64,000 nt of DNA, from the NCBI RefSeq assembly GCF_900103735.1, contig NZ_FMXE01000014.1, forward strand, positions 55,531-119,530, written 5' to 3'. Of the stretch, positions 9,702-19,599 are shown piece after piece. This DNA is from Algoriphagus alkaliphilus (GTDB taxonomy: Bacteria > Bacteroidota > Bacteroidia > Cytophagales > Cyclobacteriaceae). A program made the translations under genes and the position numbers. The notes under the pieces are model-generated. The model was not told the DNA's origin and searched no databases. It was given only the letters and a program-made list of their open reading frames with translations. The first letter of the stretch is position 1, and each line of letters opens with the position of its first letter.

Positions 9702-10790
9702 TCAAAACGACTCAAACATTTTAACGTATTTCTTCGAAATTGCTTTCCATGAATAATTCTTCTTTGCAAGCTTGGAAAGATCTTCGATCATTTGATCCCG
9801 ATCCAATTCTCTGATCTGCAATAGCAAGATCTTTAGTTCCTCAAAACCATTGAAATACAAAGCCTTTCCAAATGTGGTTTCTTTATTGTAATTGACACCG
9901 TAGGCTATTACAGGCAATCTCAAATACATCGCTTCCACCAGCGAAGGATTTGTTCCTCCTGCACTGTGTCCATGCAAATAGAAGAAGCAATTTGACCGCA
10001 AGACGTTCAATTCCTCCATTTCGTAGATAGGATTGTACAAAATGATGTTTTTGACTTTGGAATACTCATGGTAAAGTTTCATCCCGTAGTCATTGGCATT
10101 CCAATTTCCTACCACAACATAAGGCATGCCTATTTCACATTCCTTAAATGCCCTCAATTGCATTTCTACGTTGTTTTCGGGTTCGATTCTACAAACTGTA
10201 AACACATAAGGCGAATCCAGAAATGAGAATTTTTTCCTGTAAGAATCCGGCTCTACGGGACTTACGTGGTTTGCCCCATATGCGATTAGAAAGGAATCTT
10301 TACCATATTCAGAAGTTATATATTCCTGAATGTGCTTATTATCAGCTACTACGCCATCCGAGTATTTAACAGCAAGTGACTCGGAAAACTTCAAGAACTT
10401 TTTAGCAAACCATCCCCATTTGTCCCGCTTCCATTCCAATCCATCGATATGGGTGATGATCTTCGCTTTGGTAAAAGGCTTGAGTAGAGGGATCATAATT
10501 GCTCCCGAAACGCCCAACAGCAAGATGTAATCCTGGTTTTTGTAGGATTTCAAAAGCGAAACAGAATCAAAAATTATGCTTTGGGCTCCATTTGCTTTCT
10601 TATTGACATAGATGAGCTTGGCCCCTTTGTAGCTCTCCAGTTTGTCTGGATAGGATTTACTTTCACAAAACACTGTGACTTCAAAAAATTTGGGAAGAAG
10701 ATCTAGTAAGTTGTCAACTAAGGTTTCAAAGCCACCATAATTGGCCGGAACTCCCACGATTCCAAGGATTGCGAGTTTCTTCTTAATCAT
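9702..10790 (-). CDS. Glycosyltransferase with DUF1972 N-terminus (362 aa)
   Basis: The N-terminus KLAILGIVGVPANYGGFETLVDNL is the signature of the DUF1972 group of GT4 enzymes, which includes rhamnosyltransferase-like proteins. The C-terminal half has FTVCRIEPENNVEMQLRAF, then YLHGHSAGGTNPSLVEAMYLRLPVIAYGV, the nucleotide-sugar-binding region with the conserved Glu. Cytoplasmic, no membrane segment. Its ATG overlaps the 3' end of the DUF4091 pseudogene by 8 bp. It probably adds one residue of the repeat unit; the sugar is unknown. Confidence 0.85.
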   Translation of the reverse strand: MIKKKLAILGIVGVPANYGGFETLVDNLLDLLPKFFEVTVFCESKSYPDKLESYKGAKLIYVNKKANGAQSIIFDSVSLLKSYKNQDYILLLGVSGAIMIPLLKPFTKAKIITHIDGLEWKRDKWGWFAKKFLKFSESLAVKYSDGVVADNKHIQEYITSEYGKDSFLIAYGANHVSPVEPDSYRKKFSFLDSPYVFTVCRIEPENNVEMQLRAFKECEIGMPYVVVGNWNANDYGMKLYHEYSKVKNIILYNPIYEMEELNVLRSNCFFYLHGHSAGGTNPSLVEAMYLRLPVIAYGVNYNKETTFGKALYFNGFEELKILLLQIRELDRDQMIEDLSKLAKKNYSWKAISKKYVKMFESF

Positions 10791-11859
10791 TTAGATAATT
10801 ATTCATTGCCTGAAGCATTTGGTATCGTTCTGCCTCACTGTTGATAAGGAAATATCGATTAGTTGCATTCATCATTTCAATTGGATTTTGTATCCGGGAT
10901 AGGGTCTCTAGTTTACTTATTTCCTCCATTGCATCTATCAAAACCAAGAACCTGACAGAAACCTGACCGTCGGGGTAAACTAAATGCGCATCCCCGGATG
11001 GAACATCGACATAAATGGCCGAATCCATAATTTGGGATGACCAACGATTTAAGGCCCATCATAACATTCCATCATACCCCTTAGCTTTAGATAATTGAGT
11101 GATAAAAAAGATATCTCTTAAATCTGAGGTCAATAACACATTTGGCTGGTTGGGACGTTCAAAACAAGAAGTATACAAAGATGTTTTTTTGGATGACAGG
11201 ATTCTTTTATCCATTTCCCCAGGATCAACCACCACATTTACAGGCATAGAATAGTCTTCCATCCATTCTGATAGAAAAGGGTAAAAATCCCCGGCAAAAC
11301 CCATTTTAAAACTCGGAGATATACTTTTAACCCATTTTGCCAACTCAAGCGTAACATTTGGATCTCTTTCGTCAACGAATAAAACGGTCATTTCCATCCA
11401 CCCTTTCTCGATCAAATGCTTGAAAAAATCCAAGAGAAAAGGTTTCCAGAATGATTGGTACTCTGGCGTACCGGGCTGATTATGAATTGACTGTATTGTC
11501 GATGTAGCTTCATCGAAATAAAAAAGAAAACTATTCCAAGGAAATAAATTATGAACAGAAATTTGTTTAGTTATCCCCTTACTATGAGCCATTTCTACAT
11601 ACTTATCAAAAACCGAATAGTCATACGAAAAAGTCCCGTTTACTGATTTGCTCACTTGGATCATCATTTCATCCAAAGGACGAATTTTGGTGTTATACAA
11701 GTCCCAGAATACTGAAGTCGTAATAGAATGCTGATTGATCTGATCGAGCTGATCAAACATTATCCCTACAATTTCCCAATGTTTTTCAGACCAAGGCTTA
11801 ATTTGATAATAGTCAGCCATTGAAACAGGAAACTGCCAGAAATCTGAATAAAAATTGTA
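10783..11859 (-). pseudogene. DUF4091 (glycoside-hydrolase-like) gene, 5'-truncated and interrupted by an in-frame stop
   Basis: Two open segments in the same minus-strand frame, 11059-11820 and 10783-11028, form one protein when the TGA at 11059-11061 is read through. The sequence around the stop reads KGYDGML, stop, WALNRWSSQ, and then VPSGDAHLVYPDGQVSVRF, matching the conserved GYDGxLRWAYNxW and GDxxLVYPG...SIRFE blocks of DUF4091 proteins. Upstream of the first ATG the frame still encodes family sequence (YNFYSDFWQFPVS) back to a TAA at 11860, so the N-terminal half is missing. Intact members are usually well over 500 residues. It lies among glycosyltransferase genes and may be a remnant of an older cluster version. 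A sequencing error could explain the stop but not the missing N-terminus. Confidence 0.8.
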
Positions 11860-11876
11860 TTATCTGCCATCCTAGT

Positions 11877-13013
11877 CTAATTAGAAAGAATTTTTGAGAA
11901 ATATTCATTAAGATTTTTTCGAAAAATAACTTCAGTAAAATTCTTTAAAAATGAAATTCTCGCTTCATGCCCTAAATTTTGCCTAAACGAATGATCAATG
12001 ACTAATTGATCTAGATAGGAAGCAAAGGACTTAATATCAGAACTTGAAATTAAAATACCAGTATGGAAATGACTGATGGCTTCGGCTGCGCCACCAGTAT
12101 CTGAAGCAATAACTGCTTTTCCACAGGCCATTCCTTCTAAAACAGTGGTCGGAAAGGGATCTTTCATAAGGGATGGAACGACCAAAACATCCGTTTGATT
12201 CAAATACCAAGAAATATCCTTTAAGAAAGGAATATATTCTATGGACAATGGGAAATCTTTAATATCATCTTTCAACTTTGAAACATAAGAATCTCCAAAT
12301 GGAGCTGGGCCACCAATAATTCTTGCTAAAACCAAATTTTTATGCTCCATTTCTTTAAGTGCCTCCAAAAAAAACCAAATACCTTTCTCTGGTTTAATTC
12401 TTGCGATTAAGGTTAAATAAATACTTGTCTCATTAGGTGCTTTATTTATTTCAGGATTATATAGATCTGGAATACCATTATAAATACAAGAAATTTTGTA
12501 ATCAAATTTTGGAGAACTCCACTTTTTCAAGCCTTTAACCACAGCATTAGAGACGCACAAAATACGATCAGAAAAAAAAACCGCATATCTTGAGAAAAGT
12601 CCTCCAATTAATCGAGGACTTTCCAAAATTTCATGAACATGAACAAGTGTATGAATTTTTAAAAACCAAGAAATCGGTAATATAAAAAAATTAGAAAGAG
12701 TATTCACGTACAACAAATTGATCTTTTCCTTCTTATTTTCATATTTCAGGATCTTATAAAATTTAAAAATTAAGGATAAAAGAAAAAATACTCCTTGTGG
12801 AGTAAACATTTTTCTTTGAATAATGGGAATATTTTCAAAAGATCTGATTTTTATATTCGGGTGAGTTTCCCTAAGTAAATCAAGAAGAGGGCCATCGAGA
12901 TTTGGCAACCATATTTCAATTTCACAAGAACTCGGGAATCCAAAAATTGACTGTGACAAAATTCGATTGGCACCGTAGAGATCAGTAGTTGAATTAATTA
13001 TTACTACTCTCAT
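11877..13013 (-). CDS. Glycosyltransferase family 4 (378 aa)
   Basis: A GT-B enzyme: the N-terminus MRVVIINSTTDLYGANRILSQS has the acceptor loop, and the C-terminal half has LTLIARIKPEKGIWFFLEALKEM, then VLVVPSLMKDPFPTTVLEGMACGKAVIASDTGGAAEAISH, the GT4 donor-binding E-x7-E region. It overlaps the start region of the O-antigen-polymerase-like gene by 20 bp, showing tight operon packing. Base composition is visibly more A/T-rich than in the genes further upstream. It likely adds one residue of the repeat unit. Confidence 0.87.
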   Translation of the reverse strand: MRVVIINSTTDLYGANRILSQSIFGFPSSCEIEIWLPNLDGPLLDLLRETHPNIKIRSFENIPIIQRKMFTPQGVFFLLSLIFKFYKILKYENKKEKINLLYVNTLSNFFILPISWFLKIHTLVHVHEILESPRLIGGLFSRYAVFFSDRILCVSNAVVKGLKKWSSPKFDYKISCIYNGIPDLYNPEINKAPNETSIYLTLIARIKPEKGIWFFLEALKEMEHKNLVLARIIGGPAPFGDSYVSKLKDDIKDFPLSIEYIPFLKDISWYLNQTDVLVVPSLMKDPFPTTVLEGMACGKAVIASDTGGAAEAISHFHTGILISSSDIKSFASYLDQLVIDHSFRQNLGHEARISFLKNFTEVIFRKNLNEYFSKILSN

Positions 13014-14109
13014 TTTTATATGTTATTAGCGATAGTATAACTGCAATATATAGGTAAAAATTATTTGTCACGAATTCTTGAGTAAAAAACTGAGTAAAGA
13101 ATAAATAAAAAAGCGTAATTAGGGAGAATTTAACATACCCCGAAATGGCCAAATTTAAAACAAAAGATGAACATAAGGCCAAATAAAAAAACAAGCCTAA
13201 AAATCCATATGTATGAAGCAGCATGGCATAAATATTCTCTATATCAGCTCTATGATCCCACTTTACAAGCCTCATAACATCTGGTGAATAAAAATTATCA
13301 GCTTTTCCAAAAAGATAACCGAGGAAAGAATTATCGTTCCAGAAAGAAATATAAAATCCTTGTAATAACTCTGATCTTGAGGTCAATGTCGAAGCGTTAA
13401 AAATAAAGGAATTGATAAGTTCGAAAAACAAAATATAAATTATAATAAAACTTAAGAAAAAGGAAAGTAAGAAAAACCTACTATACAGAGATAAAACTAC
13501 AAAAAACAATATATAAGATATCCTATTGAAGGTCATCAATAAAGCAAAGGCAACTAAAAAAAATTTATAGGAAATTTTTTTATCTTCTGATTCAAAATTT
13601 ATCAACAACCATAAAACACATAAGGTGCCAAAGGTTTGAACAGTGGTAGTCAGTCCAAGAATAGGCTTAATAAATGGAAGTCCTTTTTCTGCTAAAGTAG
13701 TGACAAATATATTTCCACCAAAAAAATAGGAAGCTATGCCAAAAAAAAGTGAAATCAGAATATAAATAAATAACATTTTTTTAAAAACTCTAATGTTATC
13801 TCTAGTACTTTGAAAGGCCTCAATAAAAATGAGCCCAAAAAAGGGATAAAATACAATTGGCTTAAAAGAACCATTAAAAACGCTTATCATAAAAATATAC
13901 GAAATAACCAAAGAAATGAAAATTGCTTTTCTAATATCAAACTGAATTTGATTATACTTAAAAAATAAAGAAAATAAAATAAACCCGAATAAAAATACTT
14001 TATCTATTCCAAGACCTGAACATAGCAGACCGAAACAAATAAAAAATATCAGGATGCTATCTATTCTTTTATTTATTAATGAAAAATCTCGAAACGGACT
14101 CAACATCAT
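12994..14109 (-). CDS. wzy: O-antigen-polymerase-like membrane protein, Wzy candidate (371 aa)
   Basis: A highly hydrophobic protein with about ten membrane segments, for example ILIFFICFGLLCSGLGI, FLVAFALLMTFNRISYILFFVV and LLSFFLSFIIIYILFF. It has a longer periplasmic loop around NASTLTSRSELLQGFYISFWNDNSFLGYLFGKADNFY, as in Wzy/WaaL-type polymerases. The start is set at ATG 14109 (MMLSPFRDF) because the longer frame begins with TTG inside the preceding gene. With Wzx and a Wzz it would complete a Wzx/Wzy-dependent pathway. Such proteins have little sequence conservation, so the assignment rests on topology and context. The gene is strongly A/T-rich. Confidence 0.7.
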   Translation of the reverse strand: MMLSPFRDFSLINKRIDSILIFFICFGLLCSGLGIDKVFLFGFILFSLFFKYNQIQFDIRKAIFISLVISYIFMISVFNGSFKPIVFYPFFGLIFIEAFQSTRDNIRVFKKMLFIYILISLFFGIASYFFGGNIFVTTLAEKGLPFIKPILGLTTTVQTFGTLCVLWLLINFESEDKKISYKFFLVAFALLMTFNRISYILFFVVLSLYSRFFLLSFFLSFIIIYILFFELINSFIFNASTLTSRSELLQGFYISFWNDNSFLGYLFGKADNFYSPDVMRLVKWDHRADIENIYAMLLHTYGFLGLFFYLALCSSFVLNLAISGYVKFSLITLFYLFFTQFFTQEFVTNNFYLYIAVILSLITYKNESSNN

Positions 14110-14110
14110 T

Positions 14111-15394
14111 TTAATTGAATTGCTCAACCAACTTTTTCATCTGATTATGTCTACTGTATTTAAGGATATTCAATCTGGAATTAGTTCTCAACTCTTCTGA
14201 GAACTTTGGATTTTCATAGGATTCCTGTAAAGTTTTTAATATTAAAAAACCTATTTCAGGAGACTTCACAAAGTATCCTAGATTCACATCCTTTAATATC
14301 CTTTCCATTACATCATCATCGGTTGGACATAGTAATACCGGTTTTCCAATTGCCAGATATTCATACAGTTTGGAGGATGGGATTCCCTTCATATTGCCAT
14401 ACGCTATACCCAATAAAACATGGGCTTTTTGTAGCATTGCGATAGCTTCAGACCTTGGAAACCGATCTGTCACTTCTACGAAAGATTTAAGGTGATTTGG
14501 AACCAAAGATTCAATTCTTTTTTTCTCCTTGACATCAAATCCAGCTCCCAAAAAAATCAGACGAAATGGCCTTCCTTCTCTATGACACATCTCTAGAACA
14601 TCTAAAATAAGCCTAATATCCTGTGATGGATAAAGTACGCCACTGTACATCACCGTAAACTGATCGTAAAGTGGCAGTTCCGGCAAATCCAAAAGGCTTT
14701 CTTCAAAGCCATTTTGTACTGTAATTCCGGGCTTATTTAAAAAATCACAGATTCTTTTTGTATAGTGGGCGGAAACCGAAATTACCGAATTTGCTGTTCC
14801 GACCCATTTTCGTTCATAAGCGGACTCAATATTGGCAATCCATTTTCTAACAGCACCACCGCTTTTTTCCATCTGAAGTTCATTAGTGCTCCAGTCGTCT
14901 CTATAATCGGCAATCCAAGATATACCCAGCTTTTTATTCAGCATATATCCTAATCGAAACAGGTAAAACGGTTCGCCTGAAATAAGAAGTTTTTCCGGCT
15001 TTTCTTGCATAACCAACTTTTGCAGGTATGGTGAAAAAATAGAAAAAGAAGTAAAAATAAGGGTGAACTGAGCTAAAAGAACGTCCACTAGTTTCGTGAT
15101 CAAAAATAGAGGACGAAAAACACCTTCACCAAATCGTCTATAAGCTTGATCAAGAATTCCCGGTTTGAAAGGGAGATAATGAACTTCGTAATTAGGGAAT
15201 TTTTCGATTATTACTTTATCACCTATAGGCACTTTGGTGTCCTGATGAGTTTTCAGGTCTTTTGTCCATATACGCGTTACAACGATAGGGTAAAATCCGA
15301 ATTTGTAAAAATTCTGTGCCCAGTAGGTTAGCCTTTGTGCAGGTGTGAGTGTACAAGGGGAAAAATAAAAAGAAACTAAAAGAATTTTTTTCAA
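14111..15394 (-). CDS. Glycosyltransferase, GT4-like (427 aa), TTG start
   Basis: The N-terminus KKILLVSFYFSPCTLTPAQRLTYWAQNF is the N-terminal strand and loop of GT4 enzymes. The C-terminal half has FTVMYSGVLYPSQDIRLILDVLEM and then GIAYGNMKGIPSSKLYEYLAIGKPVLLCPTDDD. The start codon is TTG at 15394, overlapping the TGA of the upstream glycosyltransferase gene in a TTGA junction. An in-frame TAA lies shortly upstream, so no longer ATG version exists. Its partner enzymes and spacing place it in the repeat-unit assembly set. Confidence 0.85.
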   Translation of the reverse strand: MKKILLVSFYFSPCTLTPAQRLTYWAQNFYKFGFYPIVVTRIWTKDLKTHQDTKVPIGDKVIIEKFPNYEVHYLPFKPGILDQAYRRFGEGVFRPLFLITKLVDVLLAQFTLIFTSFSIFSPYLQKLVMQEKPEKLLISGEPFYLFRLGYMLNKKLGISWIADYRDDWSTNELQMEKSGGAVRKWIANIESAYERKWVGTANSVISVSAHYTKRICDFLNKPGITVQNGFEESLLDLPELPLYDQFTVMYSGVLYPSQDIRLILDVLEMCHREGRPFRLIFLGAGFDVKEKKRIESLVPNHLKSFVEVTDRFPRSEAIAMLQKAHVLLGIAYGNMKGIPSSKLYEYLAIGKPVLLCPTDDDVMERILKDVNLGYFVKSPEIGFLILKTLQESYENPKFSEELRTNSRLNILKYSRHNQMKKLVEQFN

Positions 15395-16566
15395 TTCGAT
15401 AAATTAATCGATTCCAAAGAAGGCTCTGCATTCAATAGGCCTAAGTCCTGAAGTAAGCTTTCCATAACTTTTTCGTTTTGATGGTTGGAATATTTCCCTG
15501 CGATTTGGTGAGAGATTTTTTTCATTTCTCTAATCTCTTCCAAGGAGGTAGCATTCAAAGCCTCACCCAATTCTTTTTCATCAAATGAATGAGCTACTAT
15601 CCCATTTTGCTCTTCCAGGACTATTTTACTCATCTCCGGAGAAGGGCCAATAGCAATTGCCAGGCGGGCCTGGATAAACTCAAAAAATTTATTGGGAAGT
15701 GCATTCGCATAATTAAAATTGACAGGCTCCAAAATGAAGAGACCGATATCGAAGCGATTGATAAATGAAGAAATTTCTTGAGTAGGAACCGGGGCCAGAA
15801 ACTCAATTCGTCTTCCCTTCGCCAATTCTTTTAATTCTAGAAAATAAACAGGATCTGAGGGTATTAGCATCAATTTCAATTCAAAACGATCATCCAAATG
15901 GTCCATAAGGCGGATCATTTTCTCAATTTTCCTGCTCCGGTTGGCTATCCCATGATGAACAATTTGAATTCTATCCTTCTCAATACTTGGCTCCAAGTTA
16001 GGTTCATAGTCCGGGGTATTAAGTATCAGGTGAGCCTCGACGCCATAATCTCTTGCATAATCTTGGGCGATCCCATCACAAACGGTTATAAACTTATCCG
16101 CCATGGGAATGTATTTTTTACAAACAAAATTCACAAATCGTTTATGAAACCATTTCCAGAGCAACATCTCGCTAAATTCTTTGGCATATTGCTCATGCGC
16201 ATCGAATATCACTTTGGCCTGAGGATGAGATTTTCTTAAAGCCACGGCTAAGGGCCAAGTTTCGGCATCATTTGCCAAAATCAGATTAAAAGTTGGCTGC
16301 AACAAACTCAAATCCTTCAGGCTGCTATGCCGTAAAAATTCTTTCACGCGAATTCGAGCCAATCTTGCTACCATGATTCCTAATTTCAAGGCTCGGAAGA
16401 AGGGAGATTTTGCTTTGGTGAGTGGGTAAAAAGACTTTTCTCCGGTGTATTCAAGGCCACTAAGCACAATTTCAAATCCATGTCTTTCAAAAAAAGAAAT
16501 CTGTCTAAGCACTCTTGGATCAGAATGCATTCGGGAAAAAGATAAGATGAGGACCCGCTTTTTCAA
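15391..16566 (-). CDS. Glycosyltransferase, GT4-like (391 aa), TTG start
   Basis: The N-terminus KKRVLILSFSRMHSDPRVLRQISFFERHGFEI is typical of GT4 enzymes annotated as capsular glycosyltransferases. The C-terminal half has IVHHGIANRSRKIEKMIRLM, then FDIGLFILEPVNFNYANALPNKFFEFIQARLAIAIGPSPEMSKIV. The reading frame starts at TTG 16566, 2 bp after the asnB stop; the first ATG lies 12 codons inside the conserved N-terminus and would remove the first strand. It ends in the TTGA junction with the next gene. Sugar specificity is unknown. Confidence 0.83.
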   Translation of the reverse strand: MKKRVLILSFSRMHSDPRVLRQISFFERHGFEIVLSGLEYTGEKSFYPLTKAKSPFFRALKLGIMVARLARIRVKEFLRHSSLKDLSLLQPTFNLILANDAETWPLAVALRKSHPQAKVIFDAHEQYAKEFSEMLLWKWFHKRFVNFVCKKYIPMADKFITVCDGIAQDYARDYGVEAHLILNTPDYEPNLEPSIEKDRIQIVHHGIANRSRKIEKMIRLMDHLDDRFELKLMLIPSDPVYFLELKELAKGRRIEFLAPVPTQEISSFINRFDIGLFILEPVNFNYANALPNKFFEFIQARLAIAIGPSPEMSKIVLEEQNGIVAHSFDEKELGEALNATSLEEIREMKKISHQIAGKYSNHQNEKVMESLLQDLGLLNAEPSLESINLSN

Positions 16567-16568
16567 TA

Positions 16569-18440
16569 TCAGAAAAGATTAGCTACCATTAAATGATTCC
16601 AGCTACCATCCCCTTTGTTGTGAGCCACCTGCGACTGAATGGGTAAATTCTCCGCCCCTTTTTTCAAAATTCCTTCCTTGCTCAAAATTTCTCTGGATGC
16701 CTTAATTTTATCCTGAGTACTGGGATTATCCATCCAGGACTTTTGAGGTGGTTCAAAACCTATTTTATCCTTCCTCCATGCGATTTCCTCCGGAAGTAAA
16801 TCCTCGAAAGAAGCCCGCATCAAATATTTGGTCCAACCATCCTTGATTTTCAAATCGGAAGGAAGACTGAAGACAAATTCCACCAATTCATGGGACAGGA
16901 ATGGAAGTCTTACTTCTCTGCTGTGTGCCATGGAATTTCTGTCAGCATATCTCAATAGCGTGGGTAATCCTATTTCAAAAGTCGAGAAATATAAATGGCT
17001 ATTCAAATGACCCAAGTCAAAGTTGAAGTCGTTATGCGAAAACTTCCGAAAAGCGGAGAAGAAGTCATCTGCCATCAATGTTGAATTTTTCATCTTAGTA
17101 TTCAACACTTTCCTTCCTACTTTATTGACTAAAGTTGGAAAATTAGCAGCAATTGCTTGCTTAAATCCAGGCTTGGGAATTTTCGCATTGATGGTATTTT
17201 CCTCATGGAGCTGCGCATAGGCAGAAAATTCTTTCTCGAATTGATTCCCGGAACGCTTCCGAATTTCATTGAAAAAAGTGGTGAAATAGGGATGGTATCC
17301 TGCCAAAATCTCATCGGCACCCTGACCGTCCAAGAGTACCGTTACTCCTTTCTTTTTTGCCAACTCATATACTTGGTATTGGACTAAGATGCTGGCCGAG
17401 CCAAAAGGCTCTTCTTGGTGGTAACAAATCTTGTCAAATACTCCTTCCAAATCGTCCATTTCGCTGTACACCTCGTGTGAAGTGATTCGCGTATTTTCCC
17501 TTACTTTTTGTATGAAGTATCCCTCGTCTTTATGAAAATTCTTAAATCTTGCAGAAAATGTGTTTTGAATGGATTCGGGATGATCCCTTAGCAAATGATC
17601 CATCACACAGACTACCAGGGAGCTATCAATACCTCCGGACAGACTTGAGCCCACCAAGACATCAGATCGTAGTCGTCGATCGACCGATTCAATAAAGAGT
17701 TCTCTAAAACGCTCTTTGGCCCCGTTCAAGCTAACCGTGCTTTTTTGAGATTGAGGATTGATTTCCCAGTACTTTTTGATGGAAATCTTACCCTCTTTCC
17801 AGATCATGTAATTTCCAGGGGCTAGTTTTCTTACTCCTTTAAAAAAAGTCTGCCCCAGATCCGAATGATTATCCAAAAGATCAAAATGCAGGTAATTGAA
17901 AATCATTTCGGGGTCAGGATTTTTTGCAACTCCCACTGCCCAAAACTCTTTCATTTCCGAGGCAAAGTAAAAAGCCTCCTGAAATTGAGTAAAGAAAAAG
18001 GGCTTTTCTCCAAATCGATCTCGAGCGCAAAAGACCTCACCTGTTTGGTTGTCATATAGCGCAAATGCAAACATTCCATCCAAGTCCTGAAGACAGTCTT
18101 CTCTTTTTAAATCATACAAAGCTAAAAGGACCTCTGTGTCAGAATTGCTTCTGAATTTATAGCCCTTTTTAACCAACTCGGCTTTGATTTCAAGGTAGTT
18201 ATAGATCTCTCCGTTGAAAGTGAGTGTATATCGATCCAAGTAATGCATCGGTTGGGCACCTGACTCAGTTAAGTCCAGTATTGATAATCTTCTGTGACCA
18301 AAACCAATTCTGCCGTCATCACTTATCCAATGACCTGAGCCATCCGGACCTCGGTGGATGATTGAATCAGTCATTTTCTTGAGCCTTTCCTTGCTGATCA
18401 GATTCGGGTTTTCAGAAAGAATTCCTGCTATTCCGCACAT
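16569..18440 (-). CDS. asnB: Asparagine-synthase-like glutamine amidotransferase (623 aa), copy 1
   Basis: The protein starts MCGIAGILS, leaving Cys2 as the N-terminal glutaminase nucleophile. It has the class II amidotransferase domain (RGPDGSGHW, NGEIYNYLEIK, DGMFAFALYD) and then the synthetase domain with the ATP pyrophosphatase loop SLSGGIDSSLVV. The AsnB family makes asparagine, but members inside O-antigen and capsule clusters (WbpS type) are thought to amidate sugar uronates. This cluster makes uronates and carries a second copy at 23773-25665, so a sugar-amidating role is more likely than asparagine supply. The ATG follows the preceding stop directly (TAAATG). Confidence 0.88.
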   Translation of the reverse strand: MCGIAGILSENPNLISKERLKKMTDSIIHRGPDGSGHWISDDGRIGFGHRRLSILDLTESGAQPMHYLDRYTLTFNGEIYNYLEIKAELVKKGYKFRSNSDTEVLLALYDLKREDCLQDLDGMFAFALYDNQTGEVFCARDRFGEKPFFFTQFQEAFYFASEMKEFWAVGVAKNPDPEMIFNYLHFDLLDNHSDLGQTFFKGVRKLAPGNYMIWKEGKISIKKYWEINPQSQKSTVSLNGAKERFRELFIESVDRRLRSDVLVGSSLSGGIDSSLVVCVMDHLLRDHPESIQNTFSARFKNFHKDEGYFIQKVRENTRITSHEVYSEMDDLEGVFDKICYHQEEPFGSASILVQYQVYELAKKKGVTVLLDGQGADEILAGYHPYFTTFFNEIRKRSGNQFEKEFSAYAQLHEENTINAKIPKPGFKQAIAANFPTLVNKVGRKVLNTKMKNSTLMADDFFSAFRKFSHNDFNFDLGHLNSHLYFSTFEIGLPTLLRYADRNSMAHSREVRLPFLSHELVEFVFSLPSDLKIKDGWTKYLMRASFEDLLPEEIAWRKDKIGFEPPQKSWMDNPSTQDKIKASREILSKEGILKKGAENLPIQSQVAHNKGDGSWNHLMVANLF

Positions 18441-19577
18441 TTACTTTTCTTTTTCTAGTTTACCCAATTTATAATCCTCCACTAAACGATTTGCAATGGC
18501 AATAGGATCATGCCATTTGAGGACAAAGTCCCTGCTTTTTTTAGCCAATTCAAACAAATCCTGTCTCGGTAGTTCTAGGACGGATTTAAGTCCTGCTTTG
18601 ATACTCTCAGAATGAACATTTATGAAAGGAAGTTCTTCTTTCATTTTGTTTGGAATGTAGTAAAGATCTTCCTCCCTTAGGTAAACCAAGACAGGCTTAC
18701 CCAAGGCCATGGCTTCCACTGCCAATCCTCCATACCATCCAAAAAACAGTTGATCTACCAATACATCAATATCCTGATAAATTAATTTTGCTTCAGCGTT
18801 GGATACTCCCTCGATAAGTACAAATTCAAATTGATATCCTTCGGATTTGAGCTCCTCTAAAGCTGCAATTACAAAATCAGTTCCTTTTCCTTTTCTATTA
18901 CTTGGAGCATGTCCAATCCGAAGTGGTCGATTCTGCAGTTGCGTATAATGAGGTTTCCATTCTTCAAATGAAATGTGTGAGTAAGGTAAAAACTCAGCGC
19001 CTAAAGGTAGTACATATAGCAAATCCGGATTTAGTCCATATACTTTAAAACAAAATCGAGCCATACGTTCGATTTGTATTCTTTTTTGGGAGTCAGTTCT
19101 TTCGTTATAATACTCTGAACCCACTTGAGTTGCTGCTGTTATTTTGAAGTTTCTCAGGCAAAAATCTCCCTGCCTCGCATCATCACCTTGGTATTGAACA
19201 AACAGTGGAATTTTACGCCATTTCAACACACGAAGTTCAATGCCTTGCATTAGATCCAAATATCCCGCATAGAATTTTCTAAACAGATTTCGGGCCAGAG
19301 ATGAAGTGGGAATGTAAGGTTCCTGGATAAATAGGGTGGTTCCAAAATTAAAGTGAATAGCATCCCAATCTTGAAAAACGTAGGCCAATGCTTTTAGTCT
19401 TTTCCATTCCCGTTGGAAAAAATTATCCGAATCCTTCCAAATAACTTTATCTACTGGATAACCCAAATAGTTCTGCCTTAAAGCCCAAGTCTGACTATCT
19501 ACTCCCAAGATGCGTAGATGTTTGCTGATGCCTTGCGGGTTTCCTCCAACAGTTGTCGGCAGGTGAAGTACTTTCAT
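18441..19577 (-). CDS. Glycosyltransferase, GT4-like (378 aa)
   Basis: The N-terminus MKVLHLPTTVGGNPQGISKHLRILG resembles a GT-B acceptor loop. The C-terminal half has RIGHAPSNRKGKGTDFVIAALEELKSEGYQFEFVLIEG and then VDQLFFGWYGGLAVEAMALGKPVLVYL, the donor-binding region. Its C-terminal half shares this layout with the protein at 21925-23217 (IVHAPNHRGFKGSEFI...VEQLIATGHGMNGLEGLASGIPVI), so the two are paralogues. It has no membrane segment, and the gene ends flush with the asnB start. Confidence 0.78.
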   Translation of the reverse strand: MKVLHLPTTVGGNPQGISKHLRILGVDSQTWALRQNYLGYPVDKVIWKDSDNFFQREWKRLKALAYVFQDWDAIHFNFGTTLFIQEPYIPTSSLARNLFRKFYAGYLDLMQGIELRVLKWRKIPLFVQYQGDDARQGDFCLRNFKITAATQVGSEYYNERTDSQKRIQIERMARFCFKVYGLNPDLLYVLPLGAEFLPYSHISFEEWKPHYTQLQNRPLRIGHAPSNRKGKGTDFVIAALEELKSEGYQFEFVLIEGVSNAEAKLIYQDIDVLVDQLFFGWYGGLAVEAMALGKPVLVYLREEDLYYIPNKMKEELPFINVHSESIKAGLKSVLELPRQDLFELAKKSRDFVLKWHDPIAIANRLVEDYKLGKLEKEK

Positions 19578-19599
19578 TGCTAAGATTTAAAAAAAACGC

